Of a stretch of DNA of 64,000 nt, positions 45,830 to 56,634 are shown one piece after another. The position numbers and the translations under genes were made by a program. Under the pieces are notes generated by a model, which was not told the DNA's origin, did not search any database, and saw only the letters and a list, made by a program, of their open reading frames with translations. The stretch comes from Endocalyx cinctus. Taxonomy: Eukaryota; Ascomycota; Sordariomycetes; Amphisphaeriales; Apiosporaceae. The first letter of the stretch is position 1; the number at the start of each line of letters is the position of its first letter. Location: positions 4,292,171-4,356,170 of the forward strand of contig BCKC01000002.1 of the NCBI GenBank assembly GCA_001600455.1. Direction: 5' to 3'.

Positions 45830-48074
45830 TGTGTAATTTATCGCTCTCCTCCAATTCTCTCTTTTTTACACAAAAAAAAAAAAAAAAAAAGTCAGTTCTT
45901 TTTTTGTTATACTATTTCTTCAAGAAGATTGATTCAAGTTGGAAGATTGTTATGTACTTTGAGATTGGTTTGGTAGAGATAATAAGTAAGTTGGCAACGA
46001 TTTCAGATTTCAGCTCGAATACTCGCTTTGGCCCAGATTTGCAATTGTTTTCCTTCAATTAGAGGGGACCGTTGCGGTAGCAACCGATTGAATAAATATG
46101 ATTGGTTAATTTATGCGATCAAACCCACTAATGGTTAGGGTCACTGGCAGACTGGCAGACTGGGGGGCCTACCAGCGCCTAAAACACTAGTTAACCACAT
46201 GCCTGCTGACTTGGTAATACCTGTAGACACTCCTGGGAACTTTTAACTTTCTTAACAACAAAAACGATAAACTTGCTTTCAAATTTTGAAAGAAAAATTC
46301 TAAAATTAGGGTACATGATGTTTTTTTGCCGTTGATTCAATCAAGATTCAATCTAGTAAAGATGCAGAGCCGATTGATTGAAGCGTTCATAAGCTGTAAA
46401 AACTTCCTCTAGAATGCTTATGTAATTTTACAACGAACGAATTTCAGAGTCGTTTGGTACATACCTACGGAGTATCTACACAGAGACTGTTAAACCTACT
46501 CTTATGTAGAAACCACCTGTGGTTACTGCGCAATAAGCGAGTCGTTTTAGACATTGAGTTCTATTATACATATCCTGAATTCTTCAAATAACATTATATG
46601 CATTGTTAAAGAAGTTATATGTTGCCCAAATACACTCCTCATTATTACTTGTACCTTTAGTTAATAGCAATTCATTAGTCTCATTTATTATTTAGGGAGT
46701 AGATTTCATGACGATTCTACGGCGAACTTTTCCAACATGATCGCAGAAGATACAAATGCTAAAATACGAAAACTCTCTCGGTAGATCGCCCTGGACGATG
46801 AGCATCATGAGTTTTTTATCCGTTCCTTAAGGAACGTGTTGTCCTGCCTAGAAAGGCTCCATGAAATCCAAACCTCTTTTGCTGTCATGGTGCTCAAGTT
46901 TGACTCGGCCGTACATTTGCAGCTAGCTTATGAGTCCAATTTCTTAAAGTCTTACTTCACAGACTAATCAAAGCCGATACGATACGAACGTAACGTATAC
47001 TAGCTCCTTTTTTGCCTTCAATGACGTATCGGCTGGGTCGCGAGTCTTCCGAGCGCGGCTCATTGAGATCACAGCAGTAGCTATATATCAAATTGGTGTA
47101 CAGTCATTCGAGACACAGAAAAGCCTTTATTTAGATGATGATAACTCATCTTGGGCACCTCCCGAAGATTCGGAGTATTGGCGGACACATAAATCTATGC
47201 CTCCAACTTTATTCGTACACCTTTCTTACCACGATGATCAATATCATGGATGCCGTTGGGTATTGGGGAAGTTGATGTGCATGGAAATGTCAGATTTAGA
47301 AAATTCACTATTAACATCCTATTTACACCCATAGCAACGTTATGGACGTTACTTATTAGATCTACAGCTACTTCATAACCAAAGACGGGACCTTCTCGAG
47401 TGTTTACTTTTCGAAACCACGCCCCCGACGGACTGGTGTAATATAATAATAATAATAATAATAAAAGCGCCTTCGTAGAAGAAACACGCGGTATCAGGGA
47501 TACATCATGATATATGATATCGATGAAAGGTGTAATAGAAAGAAGAACTCGGCAAATGTAGTGCTGATCTCTGTTATGGAAGACACGTTCATATATTCCA
47601 CATACGTCAACTGCATTGGTTCTTTCAGTCAAAAGAAGCCTATCTATTAACTACGGTACAGTTCATAATGATCAGGTAGAAACTGAACCCTGAGATTATT
47701 ATTATCAATATTGTTACTACATCTAACGATAACTTCTATTGTGTATAGCAAATACCTAGGTAGCATGATTATTCAGTTACTTGACTGGCAACAAGCTGAG
47801 TAGAGAGCCTGAGTAAACGCAGTGGTCTTCCAGTGCACTAATCAGGTCTGGTTATTTAAGCTTTTGTGGCAGCCACATAAACTAGCCACAGAAGTGTGGC
47901 ACAAAATCAGCAACGACCAATCGCCTGTCAGCTATAACGGATCTTCCAATTCAATTGACCTCAAAGCTCCCAGCTTGTCAAGATAAATCACCATCGCCAA
48001 ATAACCACGACTAGCAAACCAATTCCACCCGCACCTCGGTTTACGGGCGAAACTATAAAATCCACTCTACAGAT
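45830..48074. other. Gene-poor 2.2 kb with a broken coding fragment
   Basis: Includes an A17-18 run at about 45873-45890 upstream of Aurora and a decayed frame at 46692-46967 (listed separately). An (ATT)n microsatellite near 47443-47463 lies inside a minus-strand open frame (47632-47195). That frame has a coherent C-terminal part (GAWFRKVNTREGPVFGYEVAVD) but no recognised domain, and I do not call it a gene. The last 200 bases are the promoter of the complex I subunit. Confidence 0.5.
46692..46967 (+). pseudogene. Decayed coding fragment of unknown family
   Basis: One frame reads as plausible protein through a single TAG (46782-46784): GSRFHDDSTANFSNMIAED, then after the stop DDEHHEFFIRSLRNVLSCLE and LHEIQTSFAVMVLKFDSA, to TAA at 46965-46967. 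An acceptor-like TTATTTAG lies at its left end. The helical, charged pattern recalls N-terminal domains of fungal DUF6604-like proteins, but I am not certain. There is no start codon with an intact frame. It is best seen as a remnant. Confidence 0.35.
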
Positions 48075-48686
48075 ATGGCAGGCCTCGAACATTTCCGTAC
48101 GTCTTCTTCTTCTTCTTCCTCTTCAATCTCCGAATCCGAATCTCCTCGATTACCGCTAGCAAAGTCCCTCAAGAGAGAAATGAACGAACTGCTAACGTAA
48201 AATGCGCGCGAAATTATAGGCCTCAGGGCGGACCCGTCTATCCAGAGGATGCATGGTACGTTGTATCTCACTCGTTATCGTCGCGATCCCTAGTTGAATA
48301 TATTCGAGTCGCTCGCCCCTCGACTTTACCAGATCTTATTTTTACCATGATATGACGTATGTCTAACCGTCCTTCTAGAAATGACGACGAACCGATACAA
48401 GTACTTCCGATGGACGCCTAGAACTGCCCGTATCACCATAATGTACGCCGTCGTCGTCCCTTCCATCATAGGCTGCATCGCCTACGCTACGGATGTAAGT
48501 TGGAAAATATCGAGCGGAAGCGGATATACACACGGGCCCTACATCCTTTGCAATGATCACTCGAATTATACTCCCCAAAAGTTTTATGGGATTCGTGATG
48601 AAATATACTGATTAAAGTCGTTTTGTTTTCAGGGCAAATGGGACCTACGTGCGAAGCGGAGGGGTGACGTGATTTCCGAATGGTAA
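48075..48686 (+). CDS. NADH:ubiquinone oxidoreductase B15/NDUFB4-like small subunit
   Basis: Four exons (48075-48096, 48220-48255, 48379-48494, 48633-48686; introns 123, 123 and 138 nt) give 75 aa. The protein reads MAGLEHFRLRADPSIQRMHE, then TNRYKYFRWTPRTARIT, a transmembrane segment (IMYAVVVPSIIGCIAYATD) and the tail GKWDLRAKRRGDVISEW. It is the fungal single-membrane-span accessory subunit of mitochondrial complex I related to NDUFB4/B15. Introns make up more than 60 percent of the locus, and exons of 22 and 36 bases make it easy to miss. All junctions are phase-consistent with GT-AG borders. Confidence 0.88.
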
Positions 48687-51027
48687 AGGGAAGACGACGA
48701 GAGGGTGTGCGGGAAAAAGAAAAGAATGAAGAATAAGAAGATGGCAACAATCAAAGATGTTGCGTGCGGACGACCGATATTGTACATATATATCTCTAGG
48801 AATGAATCGGCGGGGTTCGTGGCTCGACCATGAGAAGTTACCGTTCTGATGATCCCCTTCTCCTTTGTGGGCGTCAAAATACAAGGTTAAAGATACAACA
48901 ACTCTTCTTCTTCTTCTCCCCCCCTTCGTCGTGTTCTTTGGTGATTATGAAATGCATGTTACGGCTCGAATCTGTGCCCATGAGGAAAGTAATACGCCTG
49001 TCTCTTTGTTCGCTAAGCGATAGGTACGTTTTTAGTATACTGTAGCTCGTTGCGTGTAAGTTGGGATCAGCTATTCCCCTAAGTATGGTCATAGTGATGA
49101 ACCAAGTCATCTTTAAAACTAACATCACGGTGTATCATGATATTTTCTCTTGAGCATGGATGGTATTACCACGGGTTATACCGCCTGTCTCGTTATTTCT
49201 TACCTGCAAGAAATAGGCTGAGACAGATGAAACTCAGTCTTAAATCACTAGAAGGATTGCATGGCTTATGCGGACAAAGCGCACGTTATATTACGTATTA
49301 TTATCATCTCGCTGAACTTTCTATAATAATTATTCAGTGGATGACCATACTTGACAACTCGAGGTGAGGACGGGACGTCTATCTGCGTTGATATGTCTGC
49401 GCTATAGCGTTGAGAGAGAACTATGTACTCTGGTGACTTGATATTTAGCAACTCTACTTATTACCTTGACCATATTCTTTCCAACAAGGATAAGGCCGCA
49501 AGAAGGATGAACGAGTGTTGCTCGGTAAAATGAAAAGGGCAAGGTTTGAGTACATATATATGGTAGTCGATATTCATATAAGCCTACTGGACCATAACTA
49601 GAGTCTGATGAATGAGATATATCTAAAGCAAGTGAAAAGAAAAATACTATATACAGAGTCTGTTTGGCTATCAAGGAGATCGAGCACCCAAGTCTTGACG
49701 TTTCAAGAGCATACATCTCAAAAGAAAATAAAGAGAAAAATTCTCGAGATTGAGCCCCTCAAGTATTTTAATATATTTGAACTAATCTATACATTCTTCC
49801 TTCTACACATACTCCTTTTCCCTTTCATTTCATTGCATTGATCTCAGTTTTAATCCCATTCCTTAATACTTGATATGGCTTTACGTTTCTAATTAGTATC
49901 TAGTAGGAACCGAATCCACGATAGAATACCCGGAGGTCATCGATCATTCGAGTTTTCTTCAGAAACTAGACAGGAAATGAAATACTTATCATACGGAACA
50001 TGGCACCGCATATACACGTCACGTATAAGAGCACAGGGCTATCATATCATGCTGCGGGAGAGATCAAAGCAAATACCAGGTCAAATCTCGTAGATTCAGC
50101 TTCTAGAATAATTGTCACACTGCAATCATAATAACCCGTGGAAATCGTAATTACTTCTATCTAGATGAAACTGCGGAAAACCAATCCAGGAGGGGTCCTG
50201 CCAGTCTGAAAATAGAGACATACAAGTTCAGCTTAACGGCGATCATCATGCCACTTTTGAACCCTACTTCCGTTTGTGAAGAGACGGCCGGGCGTAATGA
50301 ATCGAAAGTCCCATCGAGGTATGCTGTGACTGATCCACCACCTTATTATGATTCCCTGATATTTGAATACTTGTTGAATACCGGTGCACATATGGAATCC
50401 TCTTGGCCAAGCACGCGGGTGTTGTAAAGCAAGCAACCAACACCATCCCCAAGCACTGCAATATCATCTTCCACGGGCTCATCTTCCAATTCCTGACCCC
50501 ATTCATCAGGGTAATGGAACTTAGGGTTATCACGGAAGCCTAAGTTCTTCAGCTTATTATGAAAATAGATTCATTGGTTGCGGTGTCCGTGTCTGGTGAA
50601 GTACTCGTGGGAGACAAATAATCAGGCAAGAGACGTCGCACTGGAGCTAGTCGGCTGTTTCCTTGTCTTTTCTGTATATGTTTCGCCGACATGCATAGCC
50701 AGCTAAAAAGGCGACGGCAATCCCTTCCCTTTGACTGGTAAAAATGTTGTTCACAAATATGGTGTAGAGTCTACCCGACATTGATCCCGGTGCTGCTCCA
50801 TTCGTACGCTGGAATCGTTCCTATCGGTCATAAGTCGAGCATCGATCATATAAATATCTGGATCGCATCCTCCATGGCCAGTTTCCGATTCTGGGAAGGT
50901 TGCTGTCGTGAAGTCCCACCAGCGAAGATTATTTCGTTTTTCTTTTAACCTTCCATTTCGACCACATCATCATTATTCTAATTTCCACATCATTTTTATT
51001 TTTCACTGGCGTCTTTTTTCTTCTTCT
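48687..51027. other. Gene-poor 2.3 kb, relic sequence
   Basis: AT-rich DNA between the complex I subunit and SAP18. It contains a broken gene fragment on the minus strand at 50346-50692 (listed separately). Other open frames are short and not protein-like. Confidence 0.5.
50346..50692 (-). pseudogene. Hypothetical protein with one frameshift
   Basis: From an ATG at 50692 the frame reads MSAKHIQKRQGNSRLAPVRR, then LPDYLSPTSTSPDTDTATNE, to about 50560. There an ATAATAAG sequence shifts the frame by one base. In the new frame the protein goes on as NKLKNLGFRDNPKFHYPDEW, GQELEDEPVEDDIAVLGDGV and NTRVLGQEDS, to TAA at 50346. Both parts look like one acidic protein of about 115 residues. I do not recognise the family. 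Coding-like sequence also continues past the stop in other frames (towards 50233), suggesting a larger decayed gene. It could be a pseudogene; a sequence error is less likely. Confidence 0.4.
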
Positions 51028-51947
51028 TCAGTATCTTCCTCTCCTCCTTCCGTAATTCGGCGACGGATCGGGCAGCTGTTCTCCCCGCCTCCACTCTCCC
51101 ATAGGGACGTTTCCAGCACTACCCCCACCGCCACCGTTCCGCGAAGAAAAGCTGTCGTAACCCATGTTTCTACCATTGTAATTATTTCGTCCTCGACCGC
51201 CGAGTCGTCCATATCCATTTTCCCTATCCCTCTCTCGTTCGCGTTCTCGATCCCTCGTCCTGCTCGGCAGACCAGCGGGGCCCCTACCCACTGCGGCTCT
51301 CGACTCGCCGGCGCCGGCACCTCTTCCGATCCTAACGCTCGGGAGGGGAGCTACGGAACCGTCCGGTAGCGGTGGTAGAATCGCGCAAGAGACATAATCT
51401 CCAACTACGAAGCGGGCGTCGCTCAGGGTTTTCTTGCTGTTCGCGCCGTGATCATCGTCGGCCCCTCCGTGATTATTATTAGCATTACTATTAGTGGAAA
51501 CCTCGTCCATGTCCTTGTCGAGATCCAACGAGGAATTCGGGTCTAGTCCAGGCCCGCCGCTACCGAGTACTACGCTTCCGAGCTCCTTCACCATGTATCG
51601 GGCTGTCGAAGATGCGCTACTACCGCGAGTATCGGGGCAGATGAGGCGGAAGGCTAGACGGGTGCCGATAGCGGGATTCGGTAGGATGCTACTATCGAAA
51701 GCAGCGAGATGGTGGGTGAGTTCGTCTAAATCGCAGCTAGGCCAGGTATGGATAGTTAGATGAGGAGGGAGATCCGCTGTAGTGAATTCATCTGGTCTAG
51801 TTTTGAGTTGTCATGTTAGTTAGTCTTTTTTTTTTGGTGTGTCTTCTATGAATCTAATACGGTGAATAAGAGTTGCTCTTACCTATGAAACGATCCGGTT
51901 CGATAAAATAGTCGTAAGAAAAACGGAGTCGTTTCGTGACGATCCAT
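51028..51947 (-). CDS. SAP18-family protein (Sin3/HDAC and splicing-associated)
   Basis: Two exons (51947-51883 and 51796-51028, intron 86 nt) encode 277 aa. The SAP18 ubiquitin-like domain occupies the first 125 or so residues: TTPFFLRLFYRTGSFHRPDE, LTIHTWPSCDLDELTHHLAA, NPAIGTRLAFRLICPDTR, and, after an acidic insert, DARFVVGDYVSCAILPP. The C-terminus is an Arg/Gly/Asn-rich tail (RDRERERERDREN, RGRNNYNGRNMG, ending YGRRRGRY) that resembles an RNA-binding RGG-type extension. In animals SAP18 belongs to the Sin3 histone deacetylase complex and to the ASAP/exon-junction complex. The Asp/Asn-rich insert of about 50 residues between domain halves is notable. It is head to head with PRP18. Confidence 0.9.
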
Positions 51948-53084
51948 GATGTTTGTTTTGTTAATGTGGTAGCTTTTGCTATGTATTGTTTTCGGCAATA
52001 ATGACAAACAAACGACAATTATGTTCCACTTCCACCTAATAAGTAATCTCTTTAATCTCAGGTCAGGTCATTTTTGGACGTAGCAAGGCTCTCCTTAGAA
52101 CCTTTACTTGGGGGCACTTTGAGTAAAACGGACTAGGATAATCTGTGTAATTAAGTAGTAAGAAAGATGCGACTTTCTTCTATCTTTCTTATTGCCTTAA
52201 ATTCCAGTATAACCTTACCTAAAATACGATTAGGTAGGCAGCTGGTAAGGTACCTTTACTTACTCAAGATATACTTATTTTTAATAATAATATTTTTTTA
52301 TCTTTTATTCTGATTCTTATCTTGGATTGAGGATTGGATGGGTTTGGAAATGTGCAAGTAATCCTCACTAGTGTCACCACCAGTCAAGGATCACCATCAA
52401 AATCTCGAGGTTTTTTCTTCCGTAGAACAAAACGGCGACAACAGCCAGAATAAATACCTCAAAACACAAAACAAAACAAAATAAAGTAAAAAATGAATAA
52501 AATAAATTATTTATTCATTAAAATAAGTACCTAACTCATAAAAGTATTACATTTGGGAAAGTGGAGTGGGAATTCCGACGCTGTCGTGTCGTGTTGTTGG
52601 AGCAAGCTTTTAATCGAGTGTGGCTGTGTAGAAACCTTGACACACCAAGTGACCACCCAAACTTTCTTTCGCTCCTCCCGCAGTACCCTTTGGAACCAGC
52701 GACTCGGATTGCGAGGAAATAAAAATAAAAATAATAAAATAAAAGAGATAAAATAAAAAATAATAATAAAATAAAACTAAAATTGAGACGACCTTAGCTT
52801 AAAATCTATTTCCCCGGCTTTTTACTCCCTTTCTTTTCTTACCTTACCCTGCGGCTCTTTTCTGATAGAACGTCTATTCCTGGCCCACCTGACATACACC
52901 CATAACCTTCCTTAGACCTCATCTCTTCTTTATCTGCCGGGTCTTGTATTGGATCGTGTGTTACACTTTAGGTGTATGCATAAAATATCAACACTCCCAC
53001 CCAGCACCTTGTAGTCACCCCACCGACATACATATCCTCACCTAATATCGACCACGTTTCCCATACGACTGAACGATCACAAAG
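51948..53084. other. Divergent intergenic region, SAP18 / PRP18
   Basis: 1.1 kb, AT-rich. A-rich AAAATAAA-type tracts lie at 52455-52515 and 52718-52785. A TTAGGTAGGCAGCTGGTAAGG patch of the genome's TAGGTA word occurs near 52230. No gene was recognised. Confidence 0.5.
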
Positions 53085-54161
53085 ATGGATTTCGCGTCTT
53101 TAATGTCAAAGGAGATCGCTAAAGCGAAGCCGGCATCCGAAAAACCCACCACCTCCAAATACGTACGTCGATCCGAAGCCGAAGCCGAGCGAGAAGCCAA
53201 GTACCGAGAAGAGCAGCTCGCGCTCGAGGAGAAGCGAAAAGCTCGGGCGGCCGAGAAGCGGAAGCGGGAAGAGGAGGCGGCCGACGAGGCTCGGGAGCGG
53301 GAGGAACGCAGGAGGCGGCTGGAGGAGGAGACGAGGCGAAGACGCGAGGAGAAAGCGGCCGAGGAAGAACGCCTGCGGAGGAAACGTCTGGGTCTGCCCG
53401 AATTATCACCTTCGCCCGCCGACGGCGAGAAGGACGAGGATGGGCAGGACGGCGAAGATATAGAGGACGCGGAATTGATGGCGAAGCTGCGCGACCTGGG
53501 CGAACCCGTCACCTTGTTCGGCGAGACGCACCGACGAAGGCTGAAGCGCTACCGCAAGCTCACGACGGTCGTGACTTCGGGACCGATCCCGACCACGTTA
53601 AAGCTCGTGGAGGAGGCGGACATGAAGGTGGACGGAACCATACCGCAGGACAAGGAAGGCAGGACGTACCTCTTCCGACAGCTGGCGTCGTATTTCACCA
53701 TGGTCCTGCGAGAATGGGAGCTAGCATTGGCGCGCGAGCATCAATCCAAAAATTCATCCTCTTCCGACGACACGACTTCGTTCGCCAGCAAAGCCGCCGT
53801 GAACGCGATGATATCGAGTCGGGATAACATGGTTCCCCTATTTCGCAAATTCGAAAAAGGCGAGCTCGACGACGACATATTGAAACCGGTGGTGGAGATC
53901 GTGCAGGCGGCCCAGGAGCGGCGCTACGTCGACGCCAACGACGGTTACCTTCGTCTTAGCATTGGCAAGGCGGCTTGGCCCATTGGAGTCACCATGGTCG
54001 GTATTCACGAGCGTTCCGCCCGCGAGAAGCTGCATAACGGCGAGCGGGGTCACGTCATGGGCGACGAAGTAACCCGAAAGTACCTCCAGAGTATCAAGAG
54101 GTGCCTGACCTTTGCCCAGGTTCGCTGGCCCCCCGAGGATCTTAGGCAGCTAATGGGCTAA
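53085..54161 (+). CDS. PRP18: Pre-mRNA-splicing factor 18
   Basis: Intronless, 358 aa. It starts MDFASLMSKEIAKAKPA, followed by a highly charged Glu/Arg/Lys coiled coil (about 30-105). The short Prp4-like SFM motif is at LRDLGEPVTLFGETHRRRLKR (about 135-155). The C-terminal five-helix Prp18 domain includes YFTMVLREWELAL, MVPLFRKFEKGELDDD and RYVDANDGYLRLSIGKAAWP. The conserved loop IGVTMVGIHERSAREKL and the end KRCLTFAQVRWPPEDLR complete it. Prp18 acts with Slu7 in the second catalytic step of splicing, stabilising 3' splice-site docking on U5. An A14 run begins 8 bases after the stop. Confidence 0.95.
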   Translation: MDFASLMSKEIAKAKPASEKPTTSKYVRRSEAEAEREAKYREEQLALEEKRKARAAEKRKREEEAADEAREREERRRRLEEETRRRREEKAAEEERLRRKRLGLPELSPSPADGEKDEDGQDGEDIEDAELMAKLRDLGEPVTLFGETHRRRLKRYRKLTTVVTSGPIPTTLKLVEEADMKVDGTIPQDKEGRTYLFRQLASYFTMVLREWELALAREHQSKNSSSSDDTTSFASKAAVNAMISSRDNMVPLFRKFEKGELDDDILKPVVEIVQAAQERRYVDANDGYLRLSIGKAAWPIGVTMVGIHERSAREKLHNGERGHVMGDEVTRKYLQSIKRCLTFAQVRWPPEDLRQLMG

Positions 54162-54842
54162 ACCAAGGAAAAAAAAAAAAAATAACCAAAATAATAATTA
54201 CAATAATCAAATCCTTAATCTAAATGGAAATGAATACTACTACACTACAGCATCTTACTACGTATGCATGAAATTGGATTTCTTTTCATTTCAATTCGTG
54301 AAAACATCTCATCCTTCATTCCTACACGTACTTCTCTTCTCTCCCACTCGCTCGCGGTTTTTTTTTTCTTCTTTCCCTCCCCCCCTTTCCTCCACCCCCT
54401 TCTATTCTCTTCGCCAATTAATAGAATCTACTAATCATTATGATATCAAATCTACGTCAATTCCATTTTCATTTCTACTTGTTAGACTGTGACTAACTGC
54501 TTGACGGATTGACTGACTATCTAACGTGTGCTATGAACTCCGTCTTCCCTGTAATGGTAGTTTCAAATTGTCCTTCCAAACAAAATCCCCTCCCCCAAGA
54601 CGCCCGTGAGATACCCTGGTCGCTCTGGAAGTAACATACATATGTGATATGCTGTTTGCCTGCCTGTTTGGGAATCCATGTCGGGACGCGTAATACTCCT
54701 ACCAGTTCAGTAAACTGATCTCTTGGCGTCTCGCTCTCAGCTCTCATTCTCCGGCTAGCCATATTGGGTATCAACCTTTTTACCCGACTTGGTTAAGCCT
54801 AATAACAACCCTAATCTAGAAAAGTCTGACTCTAGGTTCGCA
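54162..54842. other. Convergent intergenic region
   Basis: Between the PRP18 and CSN1 stop codons. An A14 run lies at 54169-54182 and a T/C-rich tract at about 54355-54400. No gene was recognised. Confidence 0.6.
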
Positions 54843-56634
54843 TTAACCTGACATCACCTCACCGGAAGTCGAATGTGCTCTAGCATCATCCGACCAGATA
54901 TCGCCAATGCCAGATATATTACCCCCGGCCCCTCCGGCTCCTTTACGCGAGGGAGCTTTTACCTCGAGATCAGCAGCTGCCAGGCTCATTCGACGAATCC
55001 TCTCCAATGCCTCTTTCTCGTAATTTTTTGCTGCCTCTAGTCCCTTGGTCTGCATGGTGACTCTCGGGTTCGCCGAAACAGCAACCAGAAGCTGGAAATT
55101 AATAGGGTATATTAGCGAGAGGGCTTGAGAAATACCGTTTGATCAACTTTGGTCTGTCTTACCTTGTCGATAGTATTGATCCGTGCCTTGAGCGATCCAC
55201 TTTTAATCATTGAAATGAGCTCCGCTTCCACAGACTCACCGGGCCTGGCAAAAGCCCTATTCATACTCTCGAGTGTCACACAGGAGAAGGGTAAGAAGTA
55301 TTGAACAAGGCACTTGCTGCGTATCTGTGTGAATAGATCCGGTACGTGCCGTTGGAGGTAGATGTCGAGCAGGTAGTCGGCGCGGTATGATTCCAGGATA
55401 GCCAAACATGCCGAGTACCGTCCGTTGACAAACATGGATACCGCTTTTCGAATCTGAGGCTCTAGTTCTAAGTAGTTTCTAAAAGTGGGACTATCCAGAA
55501 CTCGCGACTGTAGCTCGACACGACCCATGGACGCGAGCGCTAGCAAACCCCCGTAAGTAGCTACATCATTCACGCTCGCAACCTCGTTGTGACGCTGGCA
55601 CATAGAAGGGTCGCCTACTTCGAGGAAGCACCGCGCTGCGTCATGATATCTGTCGCAACCGAGATATCCCAGTCCGGTCACGAGTTTTTGATACGGTTGC
55701 TCGGCAGGTTGATCTTCAGGACCCAGATTGGATGCTAGAACTTTGTTTGTGTTTGCTAGGACACCAGCCCAATCACGTCTCTGCAGCATAATACTTATGC
55801 TGTGTTTACTAGCATCTAGGATATGCATTTGAGTGCTGGCCTCTGGCCGCATCTTCATGTACGCATCAGCTGCTAGTGACAGCTCCCCGATGCTTTCATA
55901 ATATTCGCCAAGATCACGGTAGCCAATCTAAATTGTCAAATTATAAAATTAGTAATGACAATTTTTCACACTCGTAAGATAGGGACAGTAAATTTTCGTA
56001 CCCTGATGCTCTCTTTCACCAAATTATTCTTATAGCCTTTCAACTCGGCCTCCAATCGGAGTGATTCGCGTCTATTCGCTTTCTCCATAGTTGTGGCCCA
56101 GGATTCGTCCCACTGAGCCTCGGGCTCATTCGGAGCAGCGATCCGGAGACATTCCCAGGCATCACGGTATCTCTGGACATCTCTGCCTTTCTTGGCTTCG
56201 AATATGGCAGCCTTTAGGGCATCAACGCACAGAGGGACAGAACTTCGGCCTATTAGGAAAAGTCTATCGAACCGGGTACGACCTGGAAAGTAAAACAAAA
56301 AATTATTACAACGTATCTAGAATAAAACCAGACAGTATTATGAGAATACGTAAGGGGTAAAAAAAAAAAATTAATAATAAGTGAACAAGGCGCAAAGCCT
56401 ATAGAGAGTTGTAAGAGTTCTAGTATGATGTGATGAGAACATACCTTTGTAGTTTGATATGTACATATCAAGATCCAGTTTAGGAGCATCTGCGACAGGA
56501 ACGGTGTCAGCAAGATCATAGCAACCTACATTTTATGACAAGGCTCGGGACATACCTTTGACGATAACACCCCCCTGATCGTCCATGGTAGTAAAGAACG
56601 CCAGGAGGTTATTGCTTTGAGCTTCAAATGCCAT
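54843..56634 (-). CDS. csn1: COP9 signalosome subunit 1
   Basis: Five exons (56634-56556, 56489-56445, 56282-56002, 55927-55163, 55091-54843; introns 66, 162, 74 and 71 nt) encode 472 aa. It opens MAFEAQSNNLLAFFTTMDDQ, then LDLDMYISNYKGRTRFDRL. The helical-repeat part includes KGRDVQRYRDAWECLR and IGYRDLGEYYESIGELSLAA. The PCI domain runs from about YLLDIYLQRHVPDLFTQIRS through NRAFARPGESVEAELISMI to the last exon (LLVAVSANPRVT). CSN1 is a core subunit of the COP9 signalosome, which removes Nedd8 from cullins. In filamentous fungi the complex controls development, light response and secondary metabolism. The C-terminal tail is Gly/Ser-rich and probably disordered. Confidence 0.94.

Noticed and set aside
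47195..47632. Minus-strand 145-codon frame with a Leu run
   Set aside because: The Leu run is an (ATT)n microsatellite read in frame. No start context or domain was found, though the C-terminal part is protein-like. Kept only as a note.
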